Source: Brachionus plicatilis (lineage: Eukaryota; Rotifera; Eurotatoria; Ploima; Brachionidae). Taken from it: a stretch of 64,000 bases of DNA. Under the pieces are notes generated by a model. The model ran no database searches and was not told where the DNA came from. It saw nothing but the letters and a program-made list of their open reading frames with translations. The position numbers and the translations under genes were made by a program. The stretch spans positions 9,051 through 73,050 of the forward strand of contig QEOQ01000165.1 in the NCBI GenBank assembly GCA_010279815.1, written 5' to 3'. Within the stretch, counting starts at the first letter, position 1; every line of letters begins with the position of its first letter. Positions 54,446 to 64,000 of this stretch are shown here, piece after piece.

Positions 54446-55033
54446 AAGACCTATAGACATTGATTGTTTATTTAAATAAAAACAATTAGGAAAAGATTTT
54501 ATTTGGAACAGTGTGCTTCTCTGACACTTCAAGTCAATTTTTTTCTCCTGGGCTGAGAATCAACGGAGTTTCAACTTGGCACTATTGATAATGGCATACT
54601 AAATGAATCTAGTCTTCATAGTTGCATTATTAGCTCATTTTTTTGCTGAAAACATTCATAGAATCTTTTTAACAAAGTAAATTATCTTTGGCTAGAGGAT
54701 TAGATTGTTTCTGTGATTTTTATAAGAGACAGTGAAGTCAGAAGCATTATTTTCTTGAGAAGAGCATTTATTTCGAAATTTAAATTTTAGACTTGATTTA
54801 CATATTTTTTTGACAAAAAAAAATAAAGATAAGTATTGTAAATTAAATAAAATTTAAATTTTCAAAAATTGCTTCCAAATTCACAGTCACTATTTAATAT
54901 CTTTTTTTCACTTACTTTTATTGGATTTTTGGAATAATTTAATTTCATGAAATTCTTTAAGAAAAAAAATTTAGTTTTGATTGAAAGTTCTTCTAAAAGA
55001 AAATTAATTTTTGAAAAAAGATCGAAATTAATT

Positions 55034-55393
55034 TTAATTGTATAAATAAGCCCGGTCTAATGAATCAGAAGCATCAGCGACTAAAAAAAAACGATGTTCA
55101 AGGGGACATCGAAATTTTTGCCAGGCAAAATATTAGAAAATTAAATTTTTTAAGCTATTTTCTTATTGTTTTCATATAATTTTTTAGCTTAATTGAATAA
55201 AAAGAATGACATATTGTTACTGCTATTAAAAATTAAAAAAATAATTTTTGTGAAATTTCACATATTTTTTTATTGCATACCTCCCATGAGATTCCTTCCC
55301 TTTACTTAGCCGCGCCATCTCAGAAAGCCCAGCAAAAGATATATTAAAATCAAGAATAATGGTCATACTTAAGCTACAAACCCATTGTGTCAT
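55034..55393 (-). CDS. Speculative two-exon small secreted peptide gene
   Basis: Exon 1 (55393-55306) starts ATG just after a T-rich tract ending AAG and encodes a hydrophobic leader (MTIILDFNISFAGLS) and EMARL. A donor CTAA/GTAAAG and an acceptor TTTTTTTTTAG at 55082-55081 would join it in phase to exon 2 (55080-55034), ADASDSLDRAYLYN and a stop. Result: 44 residues with a signal-peptide-like start. Both exons are less AT-rich than their surroundings. I do not recognise the peptide. Other splice choices exist, so the model is weak. Confidence 0.25.
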
Positions 55394-55774
55394 CTTCTTA
55401 AGTGTTAAAAAAAATTGAAAATAGAAGCAAGTCAATAACTCAATCGATAAAAATTTTAAAATTGTTTCGGATAATCTTTAAACTTTAACTAATGATATTT
55501 TTGGCTGGCTAATCTGAATACAGGTACCCATAAATTATATTCATCAATTCCATGAACTATCTTCCTTTAATAATTTGAAAGATCAGCATGAAAATCTCAT
55601 AATCTAACTTAAAATTTTTTCAATTTCTTTTTGAGAATTTTTGGTTTACTTTTGTACTTAAACTGTGAAATATTTATTTTAAAATTTTGAGCAAAAGTGA
55701 CAAGATTTGATTTTAATTGAGCAAATTTAGAATTAAATTAATAAACTATTTAAAAAAAATTATTAGTATTTCAA

Positions 55775-55925
55775 TTTATGCTTCCATTTGGCGGATTATT
55801 CTATCTAATTTTGTTTGTAAATTGATGAATCAAATCATAGCCTAATTAAAAATTAAATGAAATTTTATCACTTTTTATCTAGTTTAAAGACACTGAATTG
55901 ATATTTCACAAACGAGCTAGTCAAG
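55775..55925. repeat. Diverged direct duplicate, copy 2
   Basis: Partner of 54285-54445, about 1.49 kb away in the same orientation. Non-coding. Confidence 0.5.
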
Positions 55926-56546
55926 AGTATTCTTAAGTATTGGAAAAGCACTTGACATTAAAAAACGAAACGAATTTAAGATAAATTTTTTTATCAATTT
56001 TTGTATTTTGAAAACCGGCTCATTTTTGTGTGGTAAATGTCGAACATGACACAAAAATAGATAATTATGGATTTGAAAATAAAATTCAGTGCTCATTTCT
56101 CATCTTAATTTAACAGTTCAAACAAGGAAACACTCAAACAATTTATTTGCCAGCTATTTGATTCTCGTAAGTGATGATTGATTGAAATTTGTTTAAAAAT
56201 CACTTCTTGTTTCAATTGATTTATGGTTATGACATTTTCTTTCCTAAATTAGTTTTTTTTTTTTCTCAAACTAAGAAATATTTTCTTCTTCTTGCTTGTT
56301 TTAATTTTAAAACTTTAAGACTGTGCATTTTAATTGAAAAATGGTTAGAGCTTCTGATTTTTTATTATAAACAAAAATTAAAAAAAATGGGCAATTAAAT
56401 TTTTTATGTGCAATGTTGATTTTTCATCCAAATCTTTAAGAAAATTAACTTCATAAAATAACTCGATAATCCTTTGTTTATTAGACAAGCTGTCGTCAAT
56501 GTCAAACAAAATAGCAACAAATGAGTTATTTTCTATATCTAATAAT

Positions 56547-57953
56547 TTAACAATTTAAAATTTCAATTTCAAAGAACAACTCTTGGCAATTACTTGGTTC
56601 TAGTCGACTAAACACAGCTAGATATTCTTCTAAAAGATTCAAGTACTCGTCCAAATCGTTCAATTGATGCTTGTGACTTGACAATTGTGAAAGTTTTTGG
56701 TGAAAAAATTTTATTTTTATTTCATCGAGTGATAAAAATTGATTCCGAAAGACGGATTTTGTCTCTGTTGAGTTCAATTTTGAATAAATATCCTCCAATT
56801 TATTTAAAATCTAGAGAATAAAATCAATTTTAATTTAAAAGTATAATAAAAACTCAAATACTTCATTAGTATGCCTTTTGATTAATTCTTTTTCATAGAA
56901 CAGTAAATTAGCGAGCACAATAGATTGAATTATTTGGCCAAAAGTCGTAAACTGAATTGATCGAAAAAATCTAAATGAGAAAAATTTTTTTTAAATTAAT
57001 TTATTTAAATTATTTGCTAAAACAAACTCAATATTTTTTTGGAACAATGAAACGCTGCTTGAAAAATGATCTAGCAAAGAGTAGATAAATTTTTCGTCTG
57101 GCTTGAAAAATTTGATCAAGTTAAAAGGATTATTTTTTTGTTTTTGTTTAACTCTGAACAAAAACAACAGATAAACTCTATAAATATCGAAAATAATTTT
57201 AAAAAATGTCAAAAACATTTTAAAATTGGTCCGGCGATGCAATTTAAGCAGTTTTGTGATTAAATCGTGCAGGTGCATTTTGGTCGAGTGTAATTTTGAC
57301 AATTTTTTTTGGCCAAGGCCCTTTTCTTGATCGCAATCATCAATTTTTACAGAAATAAAATGAACACACTGAGTAAACTTAATCAAAAATTCACTAATAA
57401 AATCAATCTCAGCGGATTTTTGGTCTAAACTTGCTCCAAAATTCAAAAATTTCTCCAGAAAATTGAGCAGCTCACACAAATCAATTGTTTTTGACTTGGC
57501 AATTTTGATCCAAGATAAAAACAATGTAAAAAAATGAGTATTTTTGCTAGATTCCCAGCAAGTGAATTTCGAAAAGAGTTCATCCGAAAAAGACATGTCC
57601 ATGTCTTCTTCATATTTGAGATTTTTGATTATATAAGATTTGTTAAGAAGTGATATTAGATATTCTTGAATTGGTTTATCATTTTTAGGCATAAGTTTAA
57701 TTGAAGAAACTTCCATTATTTTGGGTCTGACTTCGTGCACTAAAATTTTCTCGCTATCATCACTCTTTTTTTGAGCCAAATCTTCTATAAAAATTTCTTG
57801 AACTTTTTCAACCGGGACTGGTGGTTTGCTGAATTCCAAACAGCGACGCTTCGAACTACTTTCTATTATGATAATGTCTTGTGAAGGCTTTGAGAAAATG
57901 ATTTCAATATCCGAATCCGAATCACTACCACTACTCAGAACTATTTCATCCAT
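56547..57953 (-). CDS. SUMO-interacting-motif nuclear protein (SIMC1/SLF2-like?)
   Basis: Minus-strand exons 57953-57046, 56970-56862 and 56810-56547 join in frame to 426 residues; GT/AG introns of 75 and 51 nt. The unspliced first exon would end at a stop after 320 codons, but the splice at 57046 restores FSSSVSL-FFRSIQFTTFGQII. The N-terminus carries acidic-hydrophobic SUMO-interacting motifs: DEIVLSSGSDSDSD, DIEIIFS and DIIIIESSSKRR. The rest is helical and Leu/Phe-rich, alpha-solenoid-like. N-terminal SIMs followed by a helical domain recall SIMC1/SLF2 (Smc5/6 recruiters), but similarity by eye is weak; other SUMO-binding nuclear proteins are possible. Likely nuclear. Confidence 0.75.
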
Positions 57954-58004
57954 GCTTGTTTTGCTTTGTTTTTAATTAAAGTCTTAACAAAAAACACGAG
58001 TTAT

Positions 58005-58900
58005 TTTAAAAAGGATAAAAGCAGAATTTAATTTTCATATTTTGAAAATATTAAAAATATTTCTAAATAAACTTCCGTCCTATTAATTTTTTTAATATTT
58101 TTTTATTTGGTGCCTACTAAGATTTACTTTTAATTAAAAGTTAAATTAATTTTTACCTTTTTTAAAATATTTTTTCAACAAAAAAAATTTGAATAAGTTC
58201 ATAACATGTTGTATCAATTGAGGTTAATTATTTCTTGGAATGAACCTTAAAGGAATATTTCACCTTTCATTCGACGTACAAATTAGCAGCTTTTTTAAAT
58301 TACTTTAATAACGAAAAATTTTTTTAATAAAATTTTAAAAAATTTTAATATTTTTTGAATTTTACTAAATTAGCTATACAATAGCTATTATCATAAATAA
58401 TTATTTTCAGCTATCATAAGTTAATGTCTTATTTTTTTTCTCAAATTTATCAAATAAATAAATTGAATTTTTTTATTTTAAAATTGAAATTAAATGATTA
58501 AATGAAAAATTGTTATTTTTAAGTTATTTTAAATAAATGAAAATCGGTCACTTTTTTATTCTCAAAATACATTTTATTGTAGATAGTTTTTTGAAAAATT
58601 TAAAGACCTCTAAAAAGTTGGATAAAAACCCGAAAATCCATATTTTTATTTTTAATCAGCTAATTTTTTAAATCAAAATCTTGAATTTTAAAGTTTGTTG
58701 TTTAATTTCCTTTTTTTTGATGCAGGGTTAATTCAAATTTTTTGGTTTTTTAGCTAGCGTTATTAATAAATTTTACGTAAATTTAGTAAAAAACGATTAT
58801 ATTTTTAAAGTCGACTTTGACTTTGACATTTAACGATACTGACTTTAAAATTTTACTTTTGACCAATTCTGGTTTTTGACCAATAGGTCAAAAGAAAGAG
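58005..58900. other. Intergenic stretch
   Basis: AT-rich, no gene. A short GACTT-family trace near 58810-58865. Confidence 0.35.
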
Positions 58901-58904
58901 TTGT

Positions 58905-59250
58905 GAAGTTCATTTCAATTCGAACGTTTCATTTCAGAAAAATTAAAAAACTTTTTTACTATAAGGAATAATTTTGTTTAGTGAAATGCTTAATGTTTAA
59001 CCAACTTTGCTTAATTCGAAAATATATGTCTGCAAAAACTCTGCAATAAATTTGCACAGTTGATTAGAATACTTTTTAATGGCGTGCAAAATGCAGAAAA
59101 TTGCAGAGTATTTTGAAGACCTTTACTGCATTAAGCAAATTTGCTTATAATTAAGAATTTTATAGAACTAAATTATTTATTTTAGTAAAAAAGTTATTCA
59201 AGTTTTTCTGATTTGAAATGATCGAATCGAAACGAACTTCAGAGCCCCTC
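58905..59250. mobile_element. TIR MITE, relative of 30184-30740
   Basis: Left GTTGTGAAGTTCATTTCAAT and right (inverted) GGGGCTCTGAAGTTCGTTTC. Interior matches the copy at 30.2-30.7 kb and lacks its 249-bp insertion, so it serves as the empty site. Confidence 0.6.
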
Positions 59251-59350
59251 AAAACAATTAAACCTAACCAAGCTACTCAAACAATTCCAATAATGGTTAA
59301 TGAAAATGAAATTTGTCAACCATTAACAAAAAAAAAGAGGAAGCCAAAAT
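59246..59350 (+). pseudogene. Basic-tailed ORF fragment
   Basis: A coherent short frame reads PNQATQTIPIMVNENEICQP, then LTKKKRKPK and a stop. Acidic residues followed by a basic KKKRKPK end recall transposase C-termini. Too short to classify. Confidence 0.2.
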
Positions 59351-61817
59351 AGAATTAATTTTTTTATTGTCATTTTATGCTACACCTTTTTGGTTTTATT
59401 TGTTTTCTGGTGACATAAAATAATTTCTCTGTAAAAAAAATAGCTCCTAAAAAATATTTAGCTGATAAAAAAATAATTCTAAAACAAAAATACTGATAAT
59501 AGGGTTATTTTCTTTTAAAGCAGATAAAAGCAGTGTAAATATTTAAACAAGCTAAATATTCAATTTTCGATTTTTTTTTATCTAAATCGAGTTAATATTT
59601 TGTTTATTTTTATTTTGAATTTTTAAATTAGTACAGATCCGATTTGACAGGTGGATTTCTAGTAATTTTACGTAAATTTAAGTAAAATTAGGTAAAAATG
59701 AAAAGACCAAAAAAAGCTCAATTTTTTGAATTTTTTATTATTTTCTAATTAATTTTGAAAAAAGCAGTTTCTATTTATTTGTTTATATTTTTACCAAAAG
59801 TTACTTTTTTTATTATTTTTTTACTAATTTTTACCAAATTTAGGTAAAAAAGATAAAATATGGTAAAAAAAGAGTATTTTTTGAAAAAAAATTAAGAAAT
59901 TTTTTTTTGGTTTTTATTTTTTTATTATTTTACCTAATTTTAATTTTTAATTTTTATAGAAAAACAAAAAGATTTTTACAGATGCTTTGAGATCTCTTTT
60001 AAAAGAATGATCATAATAAAACAATGACATTCTATAAAAAAAAAGATCATACAAAATTTTTTGAAATTAAAAGTATTTAATATAATATTATGCTCAATTA
60101 AAGTGCCTTTTTTAAAACTTGGATTTAAGGAAAATAATAAAAAAATGTTCCAAAGTGTTCAACGTTTGATCTGACCTGGAATAGGGCAAGAAATAACCAA
60201 AAAAACGCAAGATCATAGTCTATAAAGCCAAATAAATTAACTGATTAAAATTTGATTTAAATTTAAAATATTATTTTTGTCTCGACATTCTTTTTTAAAC
60301 AAATACTTTTTTTACCACATTTTACCTTTATTACCTAAATTTAACACAGTATAAATTTTTCTTAATAAAATATATATTCAATTATCTTAAAACTTTAGAT
60401 TCTATTTAAGAACTAATTCGAATACAATATTCGATTTTCAACACTTTTTTAAAACTTAGTCTTTAGTGTTTCGTTTTTTTACATAGTTGAATAATCAAAT
60501 TAAGTTTATTAAATTTTTTTTTTCAATTAACAAAATAAAGATTTGAAAAGATTCTACGCAGGATATTATTCAGATTTCTTTCTGAGATAAGATTTTTATT
60601 TATTTATATTTGTACTTTTTTTTATATTTAAACCATCCATTTAAAAGATAAATGGAAGAAAATTTTATTTTTAAAAAGTATAATAAAAGTATAATTAAAG
60701 ATTGCCAATAGAAAAAAGAGGTCAATCACAGATTAAAATTAAAGTAAATATACCAAAGAATAACTTCTACGTAATACTCAAGCTTTTTTAATTCATTTCA
60801 ACACAGGAAAAATATTAAGACTTTTGTAATTAAAAATTAATAATTAAAAAGTATATTTAGACCAAGGTAAGCCATTGACTAAAAAAAGAAAAAAAGAATT
60901 TAATGACTAAAAAAATCGTTTTTGATTTAAAATATACTTCATTAATATTTTTTTATCTTTTTAAATCATTAAAATAAAGTAATTACAAATTTTGATTTTT
61001 AATCGCGCACTTTTTTAAAGATCCTTAATTTAAATCTTACATCATTATTTAGGATCGAATTTTTTTAAAATGCAAATTAATATTAATAATTAATTAGTAT
61101 TTTTAATTATTTTATTTTATTTTTTAGTTTTTTTTCTCAATTTTTAAACCGTGCACCATTACCCCAGAATTCTTTGTCTCTAATTTAATTTAATCTCGCA
61201 AGGGTTTACGGCAAAACAAGTTCATATCAATTTTTTTAAGTTTTAATTTAGTTAATAGGCCAAAGATCTAAATAATTCAAATCTTCATTTTAAAAATACA
61301 GAAATTAAAAAGCTTAACTATGAAAGGAGAAAAACCTGAAAATTGGCATAATCAATTCAAATTCTTTGGAAAAAAATGTGATTTCTAAACAAAAAAATGC
61401 TATAAAATTGACTCAATCCACTTAACCCGTAACACTGTATATTCAATATTGGATTATACATTTTTCTGACTGGATCTAGCTGTAATTTTTTGTTGTTTCA
61501 ACGCTCTTCTAAAATCGATTTGTTGTTATGCTTATTTAAAATTTTCAATTCTTAATAAGCAATTTTCATGCTAAAAAAAATCAAAAAAATATGCTTAGTA
61601 TTTTTTTGCAGATGCAGTGATTTAATGTTATTTATGTCACACAAGCAGAGTCTATTCCATATCCATTTTTTTTTGATAAATTTTGACACTTAAAAATTAA
61701 AAAAAAAAAATTGAATCTCAAAATTTATTAAATTAAAAGTGTTTAGGAACTAAAAAAAAATTAGTACAACTATATTAAAATAAACTCCTAATATTTTTGT
61801 TGATTCACTGTGTTTTT
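59351..61817. other. Intergenic stretch downstream of NCKX
   Basis: No gene seen. Bases about 59660-59950 are full of TTTACGTAAATTTA/GGTAAAA text similar to the Tc1-type MITE interior at 7.7-8.5 kb and may be a decayed copy. Confidence 0.4.
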
Positions 61818-62886
61818 TCACCATTGGCTATCAGCACACATGGGCAAATGAGCCGATGAACCAAATACATTTAATTCATACAATGAGGCTAAAATAATAA
61901 ATAAAAAGTAAACAATAAGCAAAAAAAATCCAAGTCGCTTATCTAGTTGCCATTTGTTGATCTTTAAAGCAGCGATTAATACAATCACTGTACCAAACAG
62001 AGTTATACTTGAATATGTTAGTCCTAAAAAGATAAAAATAGTTTTTTTTTTATTTCAGCTGAATTCAAAACATTTGATTACCTTTGCTTTTGACCACAAT
62101 GAAGCTTTCTGACATGGTTAAAGATCTTATGGTCCATGGAATTCCAAGACAGACTAAAATATCAAAGACATTGGAACCAATTGCATTAGATATGGCCATA
62201 TCTCCTTGCCCATTTTTGGCCACCAACAAACTACTCAAAGCATCAGGTACACTCGCTCCAAATGCAATTAGTGTAATTCCCATAATTGTGTCCGGAATTG
62301 AAAAAGTGTACCCGATCACAGTTATCATCCATACCATGATGTAAGAAAACAAAGACAACCATATCAATGACATTACGAATGTAATGAGGAAATATTTTTG
62401 GCAACGCATTTTGCGACAATCGGGCACAGTTAAGTAAAGTATGGAAAAAAGAGGCCAGCAAATGTAAAATTTTGTTCTTTCAGTAAAGCTCAACTCTGGA
62501 CCTGGCCAATTGAATGGAGTAAAACTTTCAATTGTTTCATTTAAATCAATAAAATGATCATTGTCGTCTTTCTGACTTTGAGTTTCAAAATTTTCTAGCA
62601 TCGTACTACTGGTTGGAAGCCTATTTATTTCAGTGGTAAGTGAATTTTTCATTGTTGTGTAGCCATTTTGTTCTAATTGATCGCTAATTCCGGCTTTAGA
62701 GTAAATCCAAAGTTTAATATCTGAGTCAAATATTAGAGCCATGATGTAAAACAAGTACATTAGTAACAAAATAAAGCCTTCGTACCAGTAAACACGCTCA
62801 TCCATGATTATCAAAATCATGGCTAGAATTGACAAGAGATAGAAGCATGAATCTCTAATTATTGGATAACAACTGAGTCCAATTAT
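61818..62886 (-). CDS. Na+/Ca2+-K+ exchanger (NCKX, SLC24 family), 3' part
   Basis: Minus-strand exons 62886-62082 and 62023-61818 join in frame (KSK-G-LTYSS) to the last 336 residues. NCKX proteins export Ca2+ and K+ in exchange for Na+ across the plasma membrane. Visible: membrane segments around SILAMILIIMDE and EGFILLLMYLFYIM, a cytosolic loop, and the second alpha-repeat GITLIAFGASVPDALSSLLV followed by GDMAISNAIGSNVFDILVCL. It ends INKWQLDKRLG...ELNVF and LPMC, a close match to the C-terminus of NCKX3/4-type proteins. The open frame start at 62835 is a TTG inside the exon and not a true start. The 62886 boundary is a splice acceptor; the first alpha-repeat exons lie beyond 64000 or were not found. 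Confidence 0.93.
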
Positions 62887-64000
62887 CTTTAAAAGTAAAT
62901 TAAAATTTTTTTTAATTAAAAAAACAAAATTTTGAAGAATTAATCTGTGAAAACTTTGAAGATTTTGAAATTTTATAAATGTAAAAGATTTCCTCTAATA
63001 GCTATCAAATATCTAATAATAAATTAAATATCATTGTGATTCTTTTTAGTAAGCTTGCTGCCTACATACAGATTTTATTATGTCATTCTATGAGCTGAGG
63101 AAAAATCGAATATTATTTTAAGTTTTGAAACTCAATTTTTTATTAAATATTGTTACCTATTGTTATATTTTTTCAAATTAAGTCAAATAACTTGTCATTA
63201 AATATTTTTTTTTAAGTCATTTGGCTTGACAAAATAGAATCTTTTTTAAAAATTAGACTATTAAGACTTTCTATCTTACAATAAAATTATTCTTAACTTT
63301 AAATATACAATTTTAAATTTTAAATTCAAGTCTAATGACTTGAAATGACTTTGACTTTATGACTTTTGAACAATTCTGATTAATAATTGCATTAAAATTT
63401 TTGTTTTGAAAAATTTCGAATAAAACTTAATTACAATATGGTAAAAAATCTTAGTGAAAAAAAGGGAATGACCATTATAACACTAATTTTATAAGTTTGC
63501 TTGAATCGATTAATATTTCTATTTTTCAAATTTTTAAATAAAAAAATTCTTAACAAAAATATTCATCACAGTTGAACGCAATTTTGCAATTTTTATTTAG
63601 ATTTTTTTTCTTTTTAAAATTTTTCAAAAAATAGAAATAAATAAATTCTGTAAGTTTGTAATGGATTGTATAACACCAATAATTTCTTTATAGCCAGCCT
63701 AACCTAAAGGAGGTAAATCATTTAAATCTTCATACAGTTCTATACTCAAAATTCGGATTTAAGCACCTGGTCGATGATATTAAGTTTCTATAACTTGGGA
63801 TCGATGAAACGTAGCTCTGGAGACAAACACAAAATCAAAATTTTGGGTTTTGAGTCCAGTCTATTTCTAGAGGTTTACGGTAATATATTTCGAAATTTTC
63901 ATAAATTTATAAAACTTTTAAAATATCATTTTAAAAATAAATTCTAATTTCAAATGAAAATTTAAGATCGAAAATTTTTAATAATCCTACAATCTTAGTT
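62887..64000. other. Probable NCKX intron
   Basis: No coding block for the N-terminal half of NCKX could be found on the minus strand here, so this is likely intron. A GACTT-family trace lies at about 63325-63385 (GACTTGAAATGACTTTGAC, then ACTTTTGAACAATTCTG). Confidence 0.5.

Noticed and set aside
58170..61800. Coding search between the SIM gene and NCKX
   Set aside because: All frames are short or low complexity; only transposon debris is supported.
62084..62461. Frames overlapping the NCKX exon on both strands
   Set aside because: Shadows; the NCKX frame has the second alpha-repeat.

Overview
This window is animal nuclear DNA. It is very AT-rich (most intergenic sequence is A/T homopolymer-like), it has spliceosomal introns (mostly about 45-75 nt), and it encodes metazoan proteins: SRP72, a Distal-less (Dlx) homeodomain protein, ferritin, two neuronal-calcium-sensor proteins and an NCKX-type Na+/Ca2+-K+ exchanger. 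The base composition, short introns and dense small DNA transposons fit a rotifer of the Brachionus type. That taxon is an inference; nothing here proves it.

Layout. 0.4-1.3 kb: a single-exon gene for a possibly myristoylated protein with two membrane segments. 1.4-5.3 kb: retroelement and DNA-transposon debris (LINE 3' end, gag-like zinc knuckle, inverted repeats). 5.9-11.7 kb: SRP72 in five exons that join in frame to 702 codons; its 3.5-kb third intron holds a MULE remnant, a Tc1/mariner-type MITE nested in an older repeat, and other MITEs. 11.7-23.1 kb: long non-coding DNA and the partial Dlx gene (minus), cut by a 796-base assembly gap. Its exon is strikingly GC-rich. 23-32 kb: no genes seen; MITEs, a solo-LTR-like insertion and an (AAT)n microsatellite. 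32.4-33.7 kb: a proline-rich, alveolin-like EF-hand protein (minus). 37.4-37.9 kb: ferritin heavy chain (plus) with a recognisable iron-responsive element just upstream. 39.3-39.9 kb: neuronal calcium sensor A (minus). 40.8-50.5 kb: a transposon graveyard (LINE endonuclease and reverse transcriptase, FLYWCH/MULE transposase, pogo-like and Tc1/mariner-like relics, MULE-type MITE, GC-rich repeats) with one possible neuropeptide exon. 52.5-53.1 kb: neuronal calcium sensor B (minus). 55.0-55.4 kb: a speculative two-exon small secreted peptide. 56.5-58.0 kb: a three-exon gene for a SUMO-interacting-motif protein (minus). 61.8-62.9 kb: the 3' end of an NCKX gene (minus), which runs out of the window.

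The genes do not form one pathway. SRP72 serves ER protein targeting; ferritin stores iron; the two NCS proteins and NCKX concern Ca2+; Dlx is developmental. The most coherent story is the mobile DNA. Broken MULE (Mutator-like) transposase pieces occur at three or more places. Separate non-autonomous elements have long inverted repeats and 9-bp target-site duplications as expected for MULEs. A Tc1/mariner-type MITE is documented by its own empty site elsewhere in the window. Many listed coding starts are corrected to the first real ATG, and exon joins were chosen by reading-frame continuity and GT/AG sites; none was verified by transcript data.
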